A stretch of DNA of 11,895 bases from Pyramidobacter sp. GTDB lineage: Bacteria; Synergistota; Synergistia; Synergistales; Dethiosulfovibrionaceae. The translations under genes and the position numbers were made by a program. The notes below the pieces were generated by a model. That model saw only the letters and a program-made list of their open reading frames with translations. It was not told the DNA's origin and made no database searches. The stretch covers positions 1 through 11,895 of the forward strand of contig JAEEUD010000027.1 of the NCBI GenBank assembly GCA_016286835.1. The letters are read 5' to 3'. This document shows, piece by piece, positions 1-7,690 of this stretch (position 1 is the first letter of the stretch; every line of letters begins with the position of its first letter).

Positions 1-1201
1 GCAGATTCCTGGGCTCAACGCCTACCGGCAGCGTCAGGTAGCCATGGATCGTCAGACCGTCGCGTGCCTGGTACTGGATCGGCTTCATTTCGGCCAGATG
101 CTCTTCTTTCAGCCAGGGGTAGAAATCGGCCACCTGCGTGAACACGCCCGGCTTATCCATGTCGTAGTAGTACAGACGGGCGGGCACGCGGTCGGAAGCG
201 ACGGCCACGAACATGCGCTTTTCGTCCTTCGACATCGAGCTGACATTGGCGCGCAGGCCGGGGAACTGTGCCTGGAGCATATTATAGAAGTCTTCGGCTT
301 CCTTGTCGAAATAATGACGATGCGGCTTGTCCGTGTAATACGTGACGCCGAGCAGCTTCTTGCGCAGCTTCGACCAGATCACGCCGTTGACGCTGGCCTC
401 GTCGTTCTCGTACAGCAGTTTCTGCTCGCCCGACGCCGGATCGTATTCGTACAGCGCACCTTTATCGCGGCCGATGTCGGACGTGATCCACAGCTTGCTG
501 TTGTCGGCCGTGAACAGTCGCGGCGAAACGCTGTCGCGGAAATCCGTCTCGAAGATCTTCTTCCACGGTTCGTTTTCGGCGGTGCGGTACAGCACGCGCG
601 TCGTTGTCCCCACGTATTCGTAGGCCAGTCTCAGCTTGCCGTCGTGATCGGTGCCCCAGCCCACGATCGTGCCCGGGTTTTCGGCGACCAGCTCAAGCTC
701 GCCGGTGCGCACGTCCAGACGATACACGTCGAAAACTTTTTTGTCACGCTTGTTCATGTCGATGAGGATGTGGTTGTCGTCCTCTTCGAGAAGATCGACG
801 ATCCCGGCGCGTACGCCGTCGAACGGCGTCACGTCCTTGGCTTCGCCGCCATCGCGCGAAATAACATAAAGGTGGAAATTCTCGTCACCGCCCTTGTCCT
901 GTGCGTAGATCAGTCGGTCGTTGCTGATCCAGCCGTACCCGCCGATGTCGCGCTCCTTTGCCGAGGTCAGACGCGTCCCTTCGCCGGTGCCGATCTGTTC
1001 AACGGAGGCCACATGAATGTTCAGACGCTTCTCCCACGGTGCCAGCCACGCGTAGTGCTTGCCGTCGGGGGAAATGCGGAACGCTGCCTTTTCCGGCAGT
1101 CGGAAAAAATCCTCAACGGGGATCAGCGGAGGACGCTCCGCGGCAAAACCGGCCGAAGCGCACGCGATCAGCGCGGCTGCGGCTAACAGTGAGATCTTCA
1201 T
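1..1201 (-). CDS. Secreted S9-family (prolyl oligopeptidase-type) peptidase, N-terminal part, cut by the window edge
   Basis: Reading leftward from ATG at 1199-1201, the frame is open for 400 codons to the window edge, so the C-terminus is missing. Residues 1-21 form a signal peptide (MKISLLAAAALIACASAGFAA) with a cleavage site near FA-AE, so the enzyme should act outside the cytoplasm. A typical S9 opening follows: VEDFFRLPEKAAFRISPDGK at 29-48. Repeats with SPDG-, DR-L-Y- and Y-like-strand patterns to about residue 360 look like the beta-propeller that gates peptide entry. Residues 371-395 (PIQYQARDGLTIHGYLTLP) are the usual junction to the alpha/beta-hydrolase domain; the catalytic Ser, Asp and His would lie beyond the edge. 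An AAAGGA site sits 11 nt before the ATG. By family it would hydrolyse short peptides (dipeptidyl or acylaminoacyl type), fitting amino acid fermentation. The subfamily cannot be fixed without the catalytic domain. Confidence 0.88.
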   Translation of the reverse strand, partial: MKISLLAAAALIACASAGFAAERPPLIPVEDFFRLPEKAAFRISPDGKHYAWLAPWEKRLNIHVASVEQIGTGEGTRLTSAKERDIGGYGWISNDRLIYAQDKGGDENFHLYVISRDGGEAKDVTPFDGVRAGIVDLLEEDDNHILIDMNKRDKKVFDVYRLDVRTGELELVAENPGTIVGWGTDHDGKLRLAYEYVGTTTRVLYRTAENEPWKKIFETDFRDSVSPRLFTADNSKLWITSDIGRDKGALYEYDPASGEQKLLYENDEASVNGVIWSKLRKKLLGVTYYTDKPHRHYFDKEAEDFYNMLQAQFPGLRANVSSMSKDEKRMFVAVASDRVPARLYYYDMDKPGVFTQVADFYPWLKEEHLAEMKPIQYQARDGLTIHGYLTLPVGVEPRNL

Positions 1202-1277
1202 TACTCGATCAGTCCTTTCGAATTTGAAAAATCCAACATACACGGTAAGTTTACCAGAAACCGCACAAATGCGAAAT

Positions 1278-1289
1278 GGAGAAATCTCC
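1278..1289. repeat. Short inverted repeat in the S9 peptidase / ptb divergent region
   Basis: GGAGA-AA-TCTCC is a 5-bp inverted repeat with a 2-nt centre. It lies between the divergent peptidase and ptb genes, 77 bp upstream of the peptidase start. It could be a small operator, but it is short enough to arise by chance. I saw no confident -35/-10 pair for the peptidase in this region; the best pair (TTTCGC, 17 nt, TAAACT on the minus strand) has a poor -35. Confidence 0.2.
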
Positions 1290-1356
1290 TATTTATACCG
1301 CAGACTTGAAACGGACCGAGCAAATTTTATACGCCCCAAAATCACCGTTTTGAGAA

Positions 1357-1384
1357 TTGATTATTCAGCCTTGGCGTGTATAAT
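1357..1384 (+). promoter_or_regulatory. Sigma70-type promoter of ptb
   Basis: The -35 is TTGATT at 1357-1362 and the -10 is a perfect TATAAT at 1379-1384, with a 16-bp spacer. Transcription would start near 1391, leaving a leader of about 60 nt before the ptb Shine-Dalgarno site GGGAGG (1435-1440). No other gene on this strand lies between it and ptb. Confidence 0.75.
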
Positions 1385-1450
1385 GTATTCGGGTGAAACA
1401 GCGCCGTGCGTTTGCAGGTGCAAATAAAATTTCCGGGAGGATGTTTTAAA

Positions 1451-2386
1451 ATGGAACAGCTTCGTAGTCTGAAAGAACTGCTTGAGTACGCCAAGAAGAT
1501 CACTGCCGAGAAGGGCACGAAGAAGATCGCCGTTGCCAAGGCCGACGATCCGGGCCTGTTCGAGGCCATGGAAGAGGCCCGCAAGGCCGGCATCGCCAAG
1601 TTCGTCCTGACGGGCGAGAAGGCCAAGATCGAGGCCGCCGCTGCCAAGGCCGGCGCTAACATCGCAGATTACGAGATCATTGAGTGCTCGCCCAACGAGG
1701 CGGAGATGGCCATCAAGGCCGTCACCGAGGTTTCGTCCGGCCGCGCCGACGCCTACATGAAGGGGCAGCTTCACACCGCCAACTTCCTGCGCGGTATGCT
1801 GAACAAGGAAGTCGGTCTGCGCCGCGGCAAGAATACGATCTCTCACTGCTTCTTCCATGAGATCAAGGGCTACGATCACATTTTCTTCGTCACCGACGCT
1901 GCCTTCAACATGTATCCCGATGTGAAGCAGAAGGCCGACATCATCAGCAACGCTGTGCAGCTGGCTCATTCGTTCGGCATCGAGTGCCCCAAGGTCGCCT
2001 GCATCGCGGCCGTTGAGGAAGTCAATCCCGATATGCCCGCTACGCTTGACGCTGCCGCGCTCACCGCGATGAACAACCGCAAGCAGATCAAGGGCTGCGT
2101 CGTGGACGGCCCCTTCGCCCTCGACAACGCCGTCAGCGAGAAGTCGGCTCAGATCAAGGGCATCGTCTCGCCGGTCGCCGGCAAGGCCGACATCCTTCTT
2201 GCTCCCAACATCGAGGCCGGCAACGCTCTGTTCAAGGCCATCGTGTACTTCTCGGAGAACGAGACGGCCGGCCTGATCATCGGCGCCGCCGCTCCCATCA
2301 TCCTCACCAGCCGTGCCGACTCGCCCCGCACCAAGCTGCTTTCCATCGCTGCGGCCGTCGTCTTTGCGGACAGCCTGCGCAAGTAG
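1451..2386 (+). CDS. ptb: Phosphate butyryltransferase (phosphate acetyl/butyryltransferase family)
   Basis: The 311-residue product is full length for this family (about 300). It catalyses acyl-CoA + Pi to acyl phosphate + CoA in the cytoplasm; an acyl kinase then makes ATP. Family blocks are clear: AYMKGQLHTANF (101-112), EVGLRRGK (120-127), VTDAAFNMYPD (147-157), PKVACIAAVEEVNPDMPAT (180-198), IKGCVVDGPFALDNAVS (213-229), and APNIEAGNALFKAIVYF plus PIILTSRADS (251-291). I chose ATG at 1451 because GGGAGG (1435-1440) lies 10 nt upstream. The frame extends upstream to a GTG at 1406, but that would start before the ribosome site. The gene has its own promoter (1357-1384) and terminator (2415-2446). 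Lysine codons are almost all AAG, in line with high expression. No butyrate kinase gene is adjacent. The physiological acyl group (butyryl, branched-chain or acetyl) cannot be read from sequence. Confidence 0.93.
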   Translation: MEQLRSLKELLEYAKKITAEKGTKKIAVAKADDPGLFEAMEEARKAGIAKFVLTGEKAKIEAAAAKAGANIADYEIIECSPNEAEMAIKAVTEVSSGRADAYMKGQLHTANFLRGMLNKEVGLRRGKNTISHCFFHEIKGYDHIFFVTDAAFNMYPDVKQKADIISNAVQLAHSFGIECPKVACIAAVEEVNPDMPATLDAAALTAMNNRKQIKGCVVDGPFALDNAVSEKSAQIKGIVSPVAGKADILLAPNIEAGNALFKAIVYFSENETAGLIIGAAAPIILTSRADSPRTKLLSIAAAVVFADSLRK

Positions 2387-2414
2387 TTTTTCGTTAAAAA
2401 ACGGAACAAAACGA

Positions 2415-2446
2415 GCCGTTCGACCTTTTCGTCGAACGGCTTTTTT
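2415..2446 (+). terminator. Rho-independent terminator of ptb
   Basis: A perfect 10-bp stem, GCCGTTCGAC (2415-2424) with GTCGAACGGC (2431-2440), encloses a 6-nt loop CTTTTC and is followed by six T (2441-2446). It lies 28 bp after the ptb stop and only 20 bp before the ltaE start, so most ptb transcripts should end before ltaE. Confidence 0.93.
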
Positions 2447-2466
2447 GAAAGACCGGAGAGTTAAAA

Positions 2467-3501
2467 ATGATTTGCTTTAACTGCGATTACAACGAAGGCT
2501 GTCACCCTGCCGTGCTTGAAGCGCTGACGCGGACGAACATGGAGCAGACGAACGGCTATGGCGAGGACCCGCATTGTGCCCATGCCGCCGAGCTGATCCG
2601 CGAAGCCTGTGCCGCACCCAATGCCGACGTGCACTTTTTGGTGGGCGGTACGCAGGTGAACATGGTGATGATCGCCGCGGCCCTGCGTCCGCATCAGAGC
2701 CCTGTCTGCGCCGACTCGGGACACATCAACGTGCACGAGACGGGCGCTGTGGAGGCCAGCGGACACAAAGTGATCTCCGTTCCCGGCGTGGACGGCAAGA
2801 TCTCGGCCGAGCAGGTGATGCAGGTCTGGCGTGATCACTATGAAAGCGGCAGCGAAGAGCACATGGCGCAGCCGAAGATGGTTTACATCTCGCAGCCGAC
2901 GGAATTCGGCACGCTGTATTCAAAAAAGGAACTTGAAGCGCTTCGGGCGGTGTGTGATAAGTGCGGCTTTTATCTCTATGCTGACGGCGCACGCCTTGGC
3001 TACGCGCTGGCGGCGAAGGAAAACGACGTGACGCTGCCGGATCTGGCGAGACTGTGCGACGCGTTTTACATCGGCGGCACCAAGGTCGGAGCGCTGTTTG
3101 GCGAAGCGCTGGTGATCGTCAACGACGAGCTGAAAACGGATTTCCGCTACGTCGAAAAGCAGCGCGGCGCGATGCTGGCGAAGGGGCGTGTCCTCGGCGT
3201 TCAGTTCGAAACGCTGTTCACCGACGGGCTGTATGAAAAGATGGGCCGTCACGCCGTCGGCCTGGCTCTTCGTATCCGCGATGCATGCGCGGAAAAGGGC
3301 TGGTCGTTCATCATGGATTCCCCGACGAATCAGCAGTTCCCGATCGTCCCCAACCGCGTGCTGGAGAAGCTGGGCGAGAAATATTCTTATTCGCCGTGGA
3401 TGAAGCTGAGCGATCAGGAGACGGCCGTACGGTTCTGCACGAGCTGGGCAACGACGGAGGAAAACGTCGAGGCCCTGATCGAGGACATCAAAAACGCATA
3501 A
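2467..3501 (+). CDS. ltaE: Low-specificity L-threonine aldolase-type PLP enzyme (beta-eliminating lyase fold)
   Basis: The 344-residue product belongs to fold-type I PLP enzymes of the threonine aldolase group. These cleave L-threonine or allo-threonine to glycine and acetaldehyde, and may also cleave phenylserine-type substrates. The start MICFNCDYNEGCHPAVLEAL matches the usual substrate-loop beginning. SGHINVHETGA (84-94) carries the His expected to stack on the cofactor. YADGARLGYAL (171-181) gives Asp173, which should bind the pyridine nitrogen. FYIGGTKVGALFGEALV (200-216) gives Lys206 as the Schiff-base lysine. The ATG at 2467 has GGAGAG (2455-2460) 6 nt upstream. No separate promoter is evident in the 20 bp after the ptb terminator, so expression may depend on read-through or on a promoter inside the terminator region. 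A shared terminator at 3503-3538 follows 1 bp after the stop. Substrate preference is inferred; a related lyase is possible. Confidence 0.87.
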   Translation: MICFNCDYNEGCHPAVLEALTRTNMEQTNGYGEDPHCAHAAELIREACAAPNADVHFLVGGTQVNMVMIAAALRPHQSPVCADSGHINVHETGAVEASGHKVISVPGVDGKISAEQVMQVWRDHYESGSEEHMAQPKMVYISQPTEFGTLYSKKELEALRAVCDKCGFYLYADGARLGYALAAKENDVTLPDLARLCDAFYIGGTKVGALFGEALVIVNDELKTDFRYVEKQRGAMLAKGRVLGVQFETLFTDGLYEKMGRHAVGLALRIRDACAEKGWSFIMDSPTNQQFPIVPNRVLEKLGEKYSYSPWMKLSDQETAVRFCTSWATTEENVEALIEDIKNA

Positions 3502-3502
3502 C

Positions 3503-3538
3503 AAAAAGAGACGGCAGAGTGTCCTGCCGTCTCTTTTT
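3503..3538. terminator. Bidirectional terminator between convergent ltaE and the unknown exported-protein gene
   Basis: GAGACGGCAG (3508-3517) pairs perfectly with CTGCCGTCTC (3524-3533) around a 6-nt loop. Five A precede the stem and five T follow it, so it forms a U-tailed hairpin on either strand. It begins 1 bp after the ltaE stop and ends 21 bp from the stop of the minus-strand gene. Confidence 0.92.
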
Positions 3539-3559
3539 AGTTTTGCGTGAAGCTGACCG

Positions 3560-5578
3560 TCAGCGGCCGGCCAGGTCATAGAAGCTGTCCAGCGCGGCGA
3601 GGAACTGATCTGCTGTCTTGACGAACTCGGCGTCGGTGGTCGCTTCGGAATACGGGGCCGTCGTCGACAGCTCCAGTTCGACGGCGTCGCCCTTGCGTTC
3701 GCTCGTCAGTTCGCAGGGCGAGGAACTGTTGTTCTCGCGCCACTGGCGAGCAATACGTTCGGCGCGTTCGGGGCCGATGTTCAGGGTGGTGCTGCGGACG
3801 GCCGAAACGAAGCGGAGTTGAGCGCCTTCGCCCTCAAACCACGTGCTGGTCATCGTCACAGGTTTGCCGTCGTACAATGCCGAAACAAGGCGATTCTGAG
3901 GGACGATCGAAGCTGCGGGGAACAGTTTCATGAACTGTCCTGCCGCGCGCAGAAACGTCGTCATCTCCAGATTCGGCACCAACGGCTGAACCGGTTCCGG
4001 AGGAACTGAAGTTTGAGGAGGCGGCGGAACTGCTGCGTCGGGCGAAACCGGCACGACGATTGCGGGCTGCTCGATCGGCTTCGACTGGAGGGGCGCGGCG
4101 ATCTTGACGCGGGCACTCAGGTCATCGATGAGGCGGCCGAACGCCGGTTCGTTGACGAACAGCTCAGCGTCGCTTTCTTCCACGCTGTCTGCCGTCAGGG
4201 TGAAGACGCCGAACGCTTCGAGCGTTTTGATCGCGTTCTCAATTTGGTGTTGCTGTTCATCGTTCAAAAACAGGCTGCCCAACATTCCGAGTCCGGAATC
4301 GAGTTTGTCGGCCAGTGCCTGCGTATCGAGGCAGAGGAGGAAAGCATGGTTTTCTGTCAGCAGTCGTTCGATCTCGGGAGCGGGGCGCGGACGGCGGGAC
4401 AGTTCTCTGCTGTCCAGAAACGCGAGGACGAATCCCTGATCGGAAGCTGCCGCGCAGGCGGAGAACATCCATTTCGACATGCGCACGCCGTGCCAGGGCC
4501 CTTGTGAAAACTGTTCGACTTTTGTCGATTTTTGAGAAGCCGCGAGTTTGACGAGTGAGACGAGTTTCTCCGCTGTTGTGCGACTGGCTCCGGCCAAGTG
4601 GATGTAGCAGCCGGGGAACGAACCGATCAGGCTGGACGATTTGCCCGCTGCGCCCACGGTGACCCGCCGTGACAGAGCGGAACTGATTTCTTCCTCGGAC
4701 AGACCGGCGACGGAGAGTGCCTGAACGACCGTGTCACGGTGTTCGCCAAGAGCGTTGTACAGCCCCTCGAAGCTGAGAAGTCCGTAAAGGTTTTCACTGC
4801 CGACCAAAAAAGGTCTTTCGCCGGAAATAGGAAATTCATCGCGCGTGAAGAACTCATTCAGATTGCTCCATACGTGTGCGCGGATCGAACGCTCCGTCTG
4901 GTCAAGGGCGACGGTGAACCGCAGCGGTTTCGTCAGCGCTTCGGGCAAAACGCCTTTTTTAAAGACCTGAGACAACTTCGACGGCGGAGTGTAGCCGCTC
5001 AGCCACAGAGGAGAATCGGGGACGGGTTCCGTCTGGATATCGGCTGGCACGCCGGCCATTACGGAAAGCAGCGCCGGGTCATTTTTCGCAGCGATGATGA
5101 AGTTCTGTCCGTCGCGGGACAAAAAGGCGCAGTAGGCGTTCTGACCGTTCACGGTATATATGCCCACGGGCGTCAGCGTGACTCCTTCGGGGGCATCGGT
5201 GATCGTGAAGCCTGCATCAGGCGGGGCAGGCGGCAGCTCGCCGTGCACTTCGGCGACGGCAACCATTTCGCGGTGTTCGCCCTCCTCTGTTTTGACGCCG
5301 TTGTGGAAGACGAACGCACCGATGCGGTCGAGACAGTCCTTAACGGCCGGCTGAAGCGCGCCTTCACGGGCGAGCGGCAGGGCGATCTTGGCGGCGATCT
5401 GCGACAGAGGGCGCGGATCGTTCAAAAGCTCGCGAAAATCAGAACCGCCCAGCGCGATGTGGTCCTCTTCAAGAAAAAACGGCGCAACGAGTTGGCGCGG
5501 TGTGACCGCTTCTGCGGAAGCGGCGAACAGCACGACGGTCAGGGCAGCGGAGGCAAGACGCCTGAACGAGAGTTTCAT
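3560..5578 (-). CDS. Exported protein of unknown function with a proline-rich linker
   Basis: I do not recognise this 672-residue protein. Residues 1-24 form a clear Sec signal peptide (basic MKLSFRR, hydrophobic LASAALTVVLFAAS, cleavage after AEA), with no lipobox Cys and no later membrane helix, so a periplasmic location is likely. Residues 25 to about 500 form a mixed alpha/beta body. A linker rich in Pro and Val spans about 501-535 (for example AAVPPPPQTSVPPEPVQPL). A C-terminal domain follows, with alternating-strand sequence (TMTSTWFEGEGAQLRFVSAV) and a helical end (FVKTADQFLAALDSFYDLAGR). No catalytic signature is visible. I chose ATG at 5576-5578, where AAAGGAG lies 8 nt upstream. The in-frame GTG at 5587 abuts that ribosome site and would be too close. 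A promoter at 5618-5646 reads into it. It is transcribed divergently from the M20/serine dehydratase operon, and nothing else suggests its role. Confidence 0.85.
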   Translation of the reverse strand: MKLSFRRLASAALTVVLFAASAEAVTPRQLVAPFFLEEDHIALGGSDFRELLNDPRPLSQIAAKIALPLAREGALQPAVKDCLDRIGAFVFHNGVKTEEGEHREMVAVAEVHGELPPAPPDAGFTITDAPEGVTLTPVGIYTVNGQNAYCAFLSRDGQNFIIAAKNDPALLSVMAGVPADIQTEPVPDSPLWLSGYTPPSKLSQVFKKGVLPEALTKPLRFTVALDQTERSIRAHVWSNLNEFFTRDEFPISGERPFLVGSENLYGLLSFEGLYNALGEHRDTVVQALSVAGLSEEEISSALSRRVTVGAAGKSSSLIGSFPGCYIHLAGASRTTAEKLVSLVKLAASQKSTKVEQFSQGPWHGVRMSKWMFSACAAASDQGFVLAFLDSRELSRRPRPAPEIERLLTENHAFLLCLDTQALADKLDSGLGMLGSLFLNDEQQHQIENAIKTLEAFGVFTLTADSVEESDAELFVNEPAFGRLIDDLSARVKIAAPLQSKPIEQPAIVVPVSPDAAVPPPPQTSVPPEPVQPLVPNLEMTTFLRAAGQFMKLFPAASIVPQNRLVSALYDGKPVTMTSTWFEGEGAQLRFVSAVRSTTLNIGPERAERIARQWRENNSSSPCELTSERKGDAVELELSTTAPYSEATTDAEFVKTADQFLAALDSFYDLAGR

Positions 5579-5617
5579 GTGAATCACTCCTTTGGAAATT
5601 CGGGTTTTGACGACGAA

Positions 5618-5646
5618 AGTTTAAAGCGCGCACGACGTAAAATCAA
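5618..5646 (-). promoter_or_regulatory. Sigma70-type promoter of the unknown exported-protein gene
   Basis: Read on the minus strand, the -35 is TTGATT (5641-5646) and the -10 is TAAACT (5618-5623), with a 17-bp spacer. The -10 ends 40 bp before the ATG at 5578, leaving a short leader that contains AAAGGAG. Confidence 0.6.
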
Positions 5647-5672
5647 GCGCGAATTTTGGCTCTCGCGGACGA

Positions 5673-5701
5673 TTGACGGGGAAACGGCGGCGCACTATAA
5701 T
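5673..5701 (+). promoter_or_regulatory. Strong sigma70-type promoter of the M20 hydrolase-sdaAB-sdaAA operon
   Basis: The -35 is TTGACG (5673-5678) and the -10 is a perfect TATAAT (5696-5701), with the ideal 17-bp spacer. Transcription should start near 5708, about 45 nt before the first ATG. Its -35 is separated by only 26 bp from the -35 of the divergent promoter at 5618-5646. Confidence 0.82.
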
Positions 5702-5752
5702 CATAAACGTAAAACAGCGATTCGACATCACCTAGCAGGGGGAGGAATCAAC

Positions 5753-6964
5753 ATGGAAAACAGACTGAATCACGAGCGCCTCATCGCTTCGCTCGAAGAA
5801 CTCGGTAAGATCGGCGTCGGGAAGGACGGGCAGCGCAATCGCCTTGCCCTCAGCGATGGCGATAAGGCGGCGCGCGATCTGCTCTGTAAATGGATCAAGG
5901 AAGCGGGGCTGGATCTGAAGATCGATCCGATCGGCAATATCTTCGGCGTTCTGTCCGGAACGGAAGACGGCGATCCCGTCATTGCCGGTTCGCATATCGA
6001 CACCGTGCCGAACGCCGGCATGTTTGACGGCTGCGTCGGCGTTCTCAGCGCGCTTGAAGCGCTGCGGACGATCGCCGGGAAAAAACTCCCGCATCGCCGT
6101 TCTCTGGCCGTTGCCGCATGGACAAACGAGGAAGGTTCGCGATTTTTGCCAGGCGTGTTGGGCAGTTCCGTCTTCGTGGGCGATCTTCCGCTTGAAAAAG
6201 CACTTGCCGCGCGCGATTTTTCCGGTGTGACTGCGGGCGATGAATTGGCTCGCATCGGCTACGCCGGCTGCGATACGCTGAAAGCCAGCGCTTATATGGA
6301 GTTTCATGTCGAACAGGGACCGTTTCTTGATGCGCAAAAACTCGAGATCGGTGTCGTGACCGGCATCACCGGCCTCAGCCGCTGGGATGTGACTTACAAA
6401 GGCGAGGCCAATCACGCCGGCACCACGCCGATGAACCTGCGCCACGACCCGCTCGTGGCCGCCTCGAAACTGCACTTGGCGATGTCCGCAGCGGCGGCGG
6501 AGAAAAACGCCGTGTTCACGGTCGGGCATGTGGAAGTTTCCCCGGGCGCGGTCAACGTCGTCCCCGGCAGGACATTTTTCACGATCGATCTCAGGTCGCA
6601 GGACCGGACCGTGCTCGACGAGCTGCATGTGCGGTGTGAAGCGGAGATCCGGCGCTGCGCGAGAGAAGAAGGCGTGGACGTGGAGTGCATCCCGACGGAC
6701 CACTCCGATCCCGTGAGCTTCGCCCCCGGGATGATCGAAAAAGTGGAGCGTTTTGCCAAGCTTCGCGGACTCAGCAATCGCCGCATGGGCAGCGGTGCCG
6801 GGCACGACGCTCAGGTTTTTGCGCCCCGAGTGCCGACGGCGATGATCTTTGTACCGTCCATCGGCGGCAAGAGTCACTGCCCGGAAGAGCTCAGCGACAT
6901 GAACCTTATCTGTCAGGGTGCGGAGATCTTGACCGACTGCCTGCTGGAACTGGCGAACGAATAG
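5753..6964 (+). CDS. M20-family Zn-dependent amidohydrolase (N-carbamoyl-L-amino acid hydrolase / beta-ureidopropionase / allantoate amidohydrolase group)
   Basis: This 403-residue cytoplasmic metallo-hydrolase splits the amide bond of N-carbamoyl amino acids or allantoate. The two-metal site is complete. By comparison with beta-alanine synthase, ligands are His81 (GSHIDTVPNAGMFDG, 79-93), Asp92, Glu127 (WTNEEGSRF, 123-131), His185 (EFHVEQGP, 183-190) and His375 (SHCPEE). GEANHAGTTPM (217-227), with His221, marks the dimerisation domain that completes the active site. AVNVVPG and the later DLR are the usual substrate-binding positions. I placed the start at ATG 5753, with GGGGGAGG (5738-5745) 7 nt upstream. 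The frame is open for 338 more codons upstream, but that part is antisense to the exported-protein gene and precedes the promoter. It is first in a probable operon with sdaAB (42 bp downstream, no terminator). Sequence alone does not settle the substrate; no hydantoinase gene is adjacent. Confidence 0.9.
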   Translation: MENRLNHERLIASLEELGKIGVGKDGQRNRLALSDGDKAARDLLCKWIKEAGLDLKIDPIGNIFGVLSGTEDGDPVIAGSHIDTVPNAGMFDGCVGVLSALEALRTIAGKKLPHRRSLAVAAWTNEEGSRFLPGVLGSSVFVGDLPLEKALAARDFSGVTAGDELARIGYAGCDTLKASAYMEFHVEQGPFLDAQKLEIGVVTGITGLSRWDVTYKGEANHAGTTPMNLRHDPLVAASKLHLAMSAAAAEKNAVFTVGHVEVSPGAVNVVPGRTFFTIDLRSQDRTVLDELHVRCEAEIRRCAREEGVDVECIPTDHSDPVSFAPGMIEKVERFAKLRGLSNRRMGSGAGHDAQVFAPRVPTAMIFVPSIGGKSHCPEELSDMNLICQGAEILTDCLLELANE

Positions 6965-7006
6965 CAGTGACGTTGCTATAAAGAATGAAGAGGAGAGTGG
7001 CATAAA

Positions 7007-7690
7007 ATGTCGCTTTTGGACATCATCGGCCCCGTCATGATCGGACCGTCGTCGAGCCATACCGCTGGCGCGGTGCGCATCGGGATGCTGGCGCGACGCA
7101 TCTGGGGCTGGAACAGGCCGCTGAAAAGCGCGAAACTTTATCTGCGCGGTTCTTTCGCAGCTACGTACTGGGGCCACGGCACCGATCGCGGCCTCGTGGC
7201 CGGGCTGTTGCGCATGAAGCCCGACGATCTGCGTATCCCGCAGTCGTTTGAAGCGGCTCACGAGGAAGGCCTTGATTTCTCGTTTGAAGCTGAGGAAATC
7301 GACGGTGCGCACCCCAATTCTGTCCGCGTCGTCATGAGCGACGGAAAAAGTTCGACAGAAGTTGTCGGCGCGTCCGTCGGCGGCGGCGCGGTCGAACTGC
7401 AGGGCGTGGACGGCTTTGCGATGAACGTGCCGTTCGGCCAGCCGGCGTTGATCACGATGCACCACGACGTGCCCGGCGTCGTCGCCGTGATTGCCGGAGA
7501 GTTGTACCGCCGCGGCCTCAACCTGGCGAGGATGGACCTGAAGCGCAGCGTGCGCGGCGGTTTGGCCGTGGCCGTGTTCGTGCTTGACGGTTCGGTGGCG
7601 CCGGATCTGGCCGAGCGCATCGTCGAAGTGATGCCGGCCTGCGAGCGCGCCATCCTGCTGACTGGCGAGACGGAGGAAGAAACGCGATGA
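7007..7690 (+). CDS. sdaAB: L-serine dehydratase, beta subunit
   Basis: The 227-residue product is the regulatory/beta chain of the oxygen-sensitive, iron-sulfur L-serine dehydratase, which converts L-serine to pyruvate and ammonia. The N-terminal GPSSSHTAGAVRIG (13-26), the block SFAATYWGHGTDRGLVAGLL (49-68) and HPNS (102-105) are characteristic of this chain. Residues about 147-220 form an ACT domain (ALITMHHDVPGVVAVIAGEL onward), a fold that often binds an amino acid ligand, so serine-level control is plausible. The ATG at 7007 has GAGGAG (6990-6995) 11 nt upstream. Its last codons overlap the start of sdaAA (ATGA at 7687-7690), so the two chains should be translationally coupled in equal amounts. 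It follows the M20 hydrolase by 42 bp with no terminator, pointing to one operon. The two-chain arrangement is the Firmicute/anaerobe type, not the single-chain E. coli type. Confidence 0.94.
   Translation: MSLLDIIGPVMIGPSSSHTAGAVRIGMLARRIWGWNRPLKSAKLYLRGSFAATYWGHGTDRGLVAGLLRMKPDDLRIPQSFEAAHEEGLDFSFEAEEIDGAHPNSVRVVMSDGKSSTEVVGASVGGGAVELQGVDGFAMNVPFGQPALITMHHDVPGVVAVIAGELYRRGLNLARMDLKRSVRGGLAVAVFVLDGSVAPDLAERIVEVMPACERAILLTGETEEETR

Noticed and set aside
44..1186. Long plus-strand reading frame opposite the S9 peptidase
   Set aside because: It is antisense to a clear signal-peptide-bearing peptidase, has no ribosome site and has a low-complexity His/Arg/Val-rich composition typical of the reverse strand of G+C-rich genes.
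1361..1969. Minus-strand frame of 202 codons across the start of ptb
   Set aside because: It opposes ptb, whose family blocks are unmistakable, and it crosses the ptb promoter and ribosome site.
4739..5752. 338-codon upstream extension of the M20 hydrolase frame
   Set aside because: It is antisense to the exported-protein gene and precedes the operon promoter at 5673-5701. The true start at 5753 has a strong GGGGGAGG site and the family's normal N-terminus.
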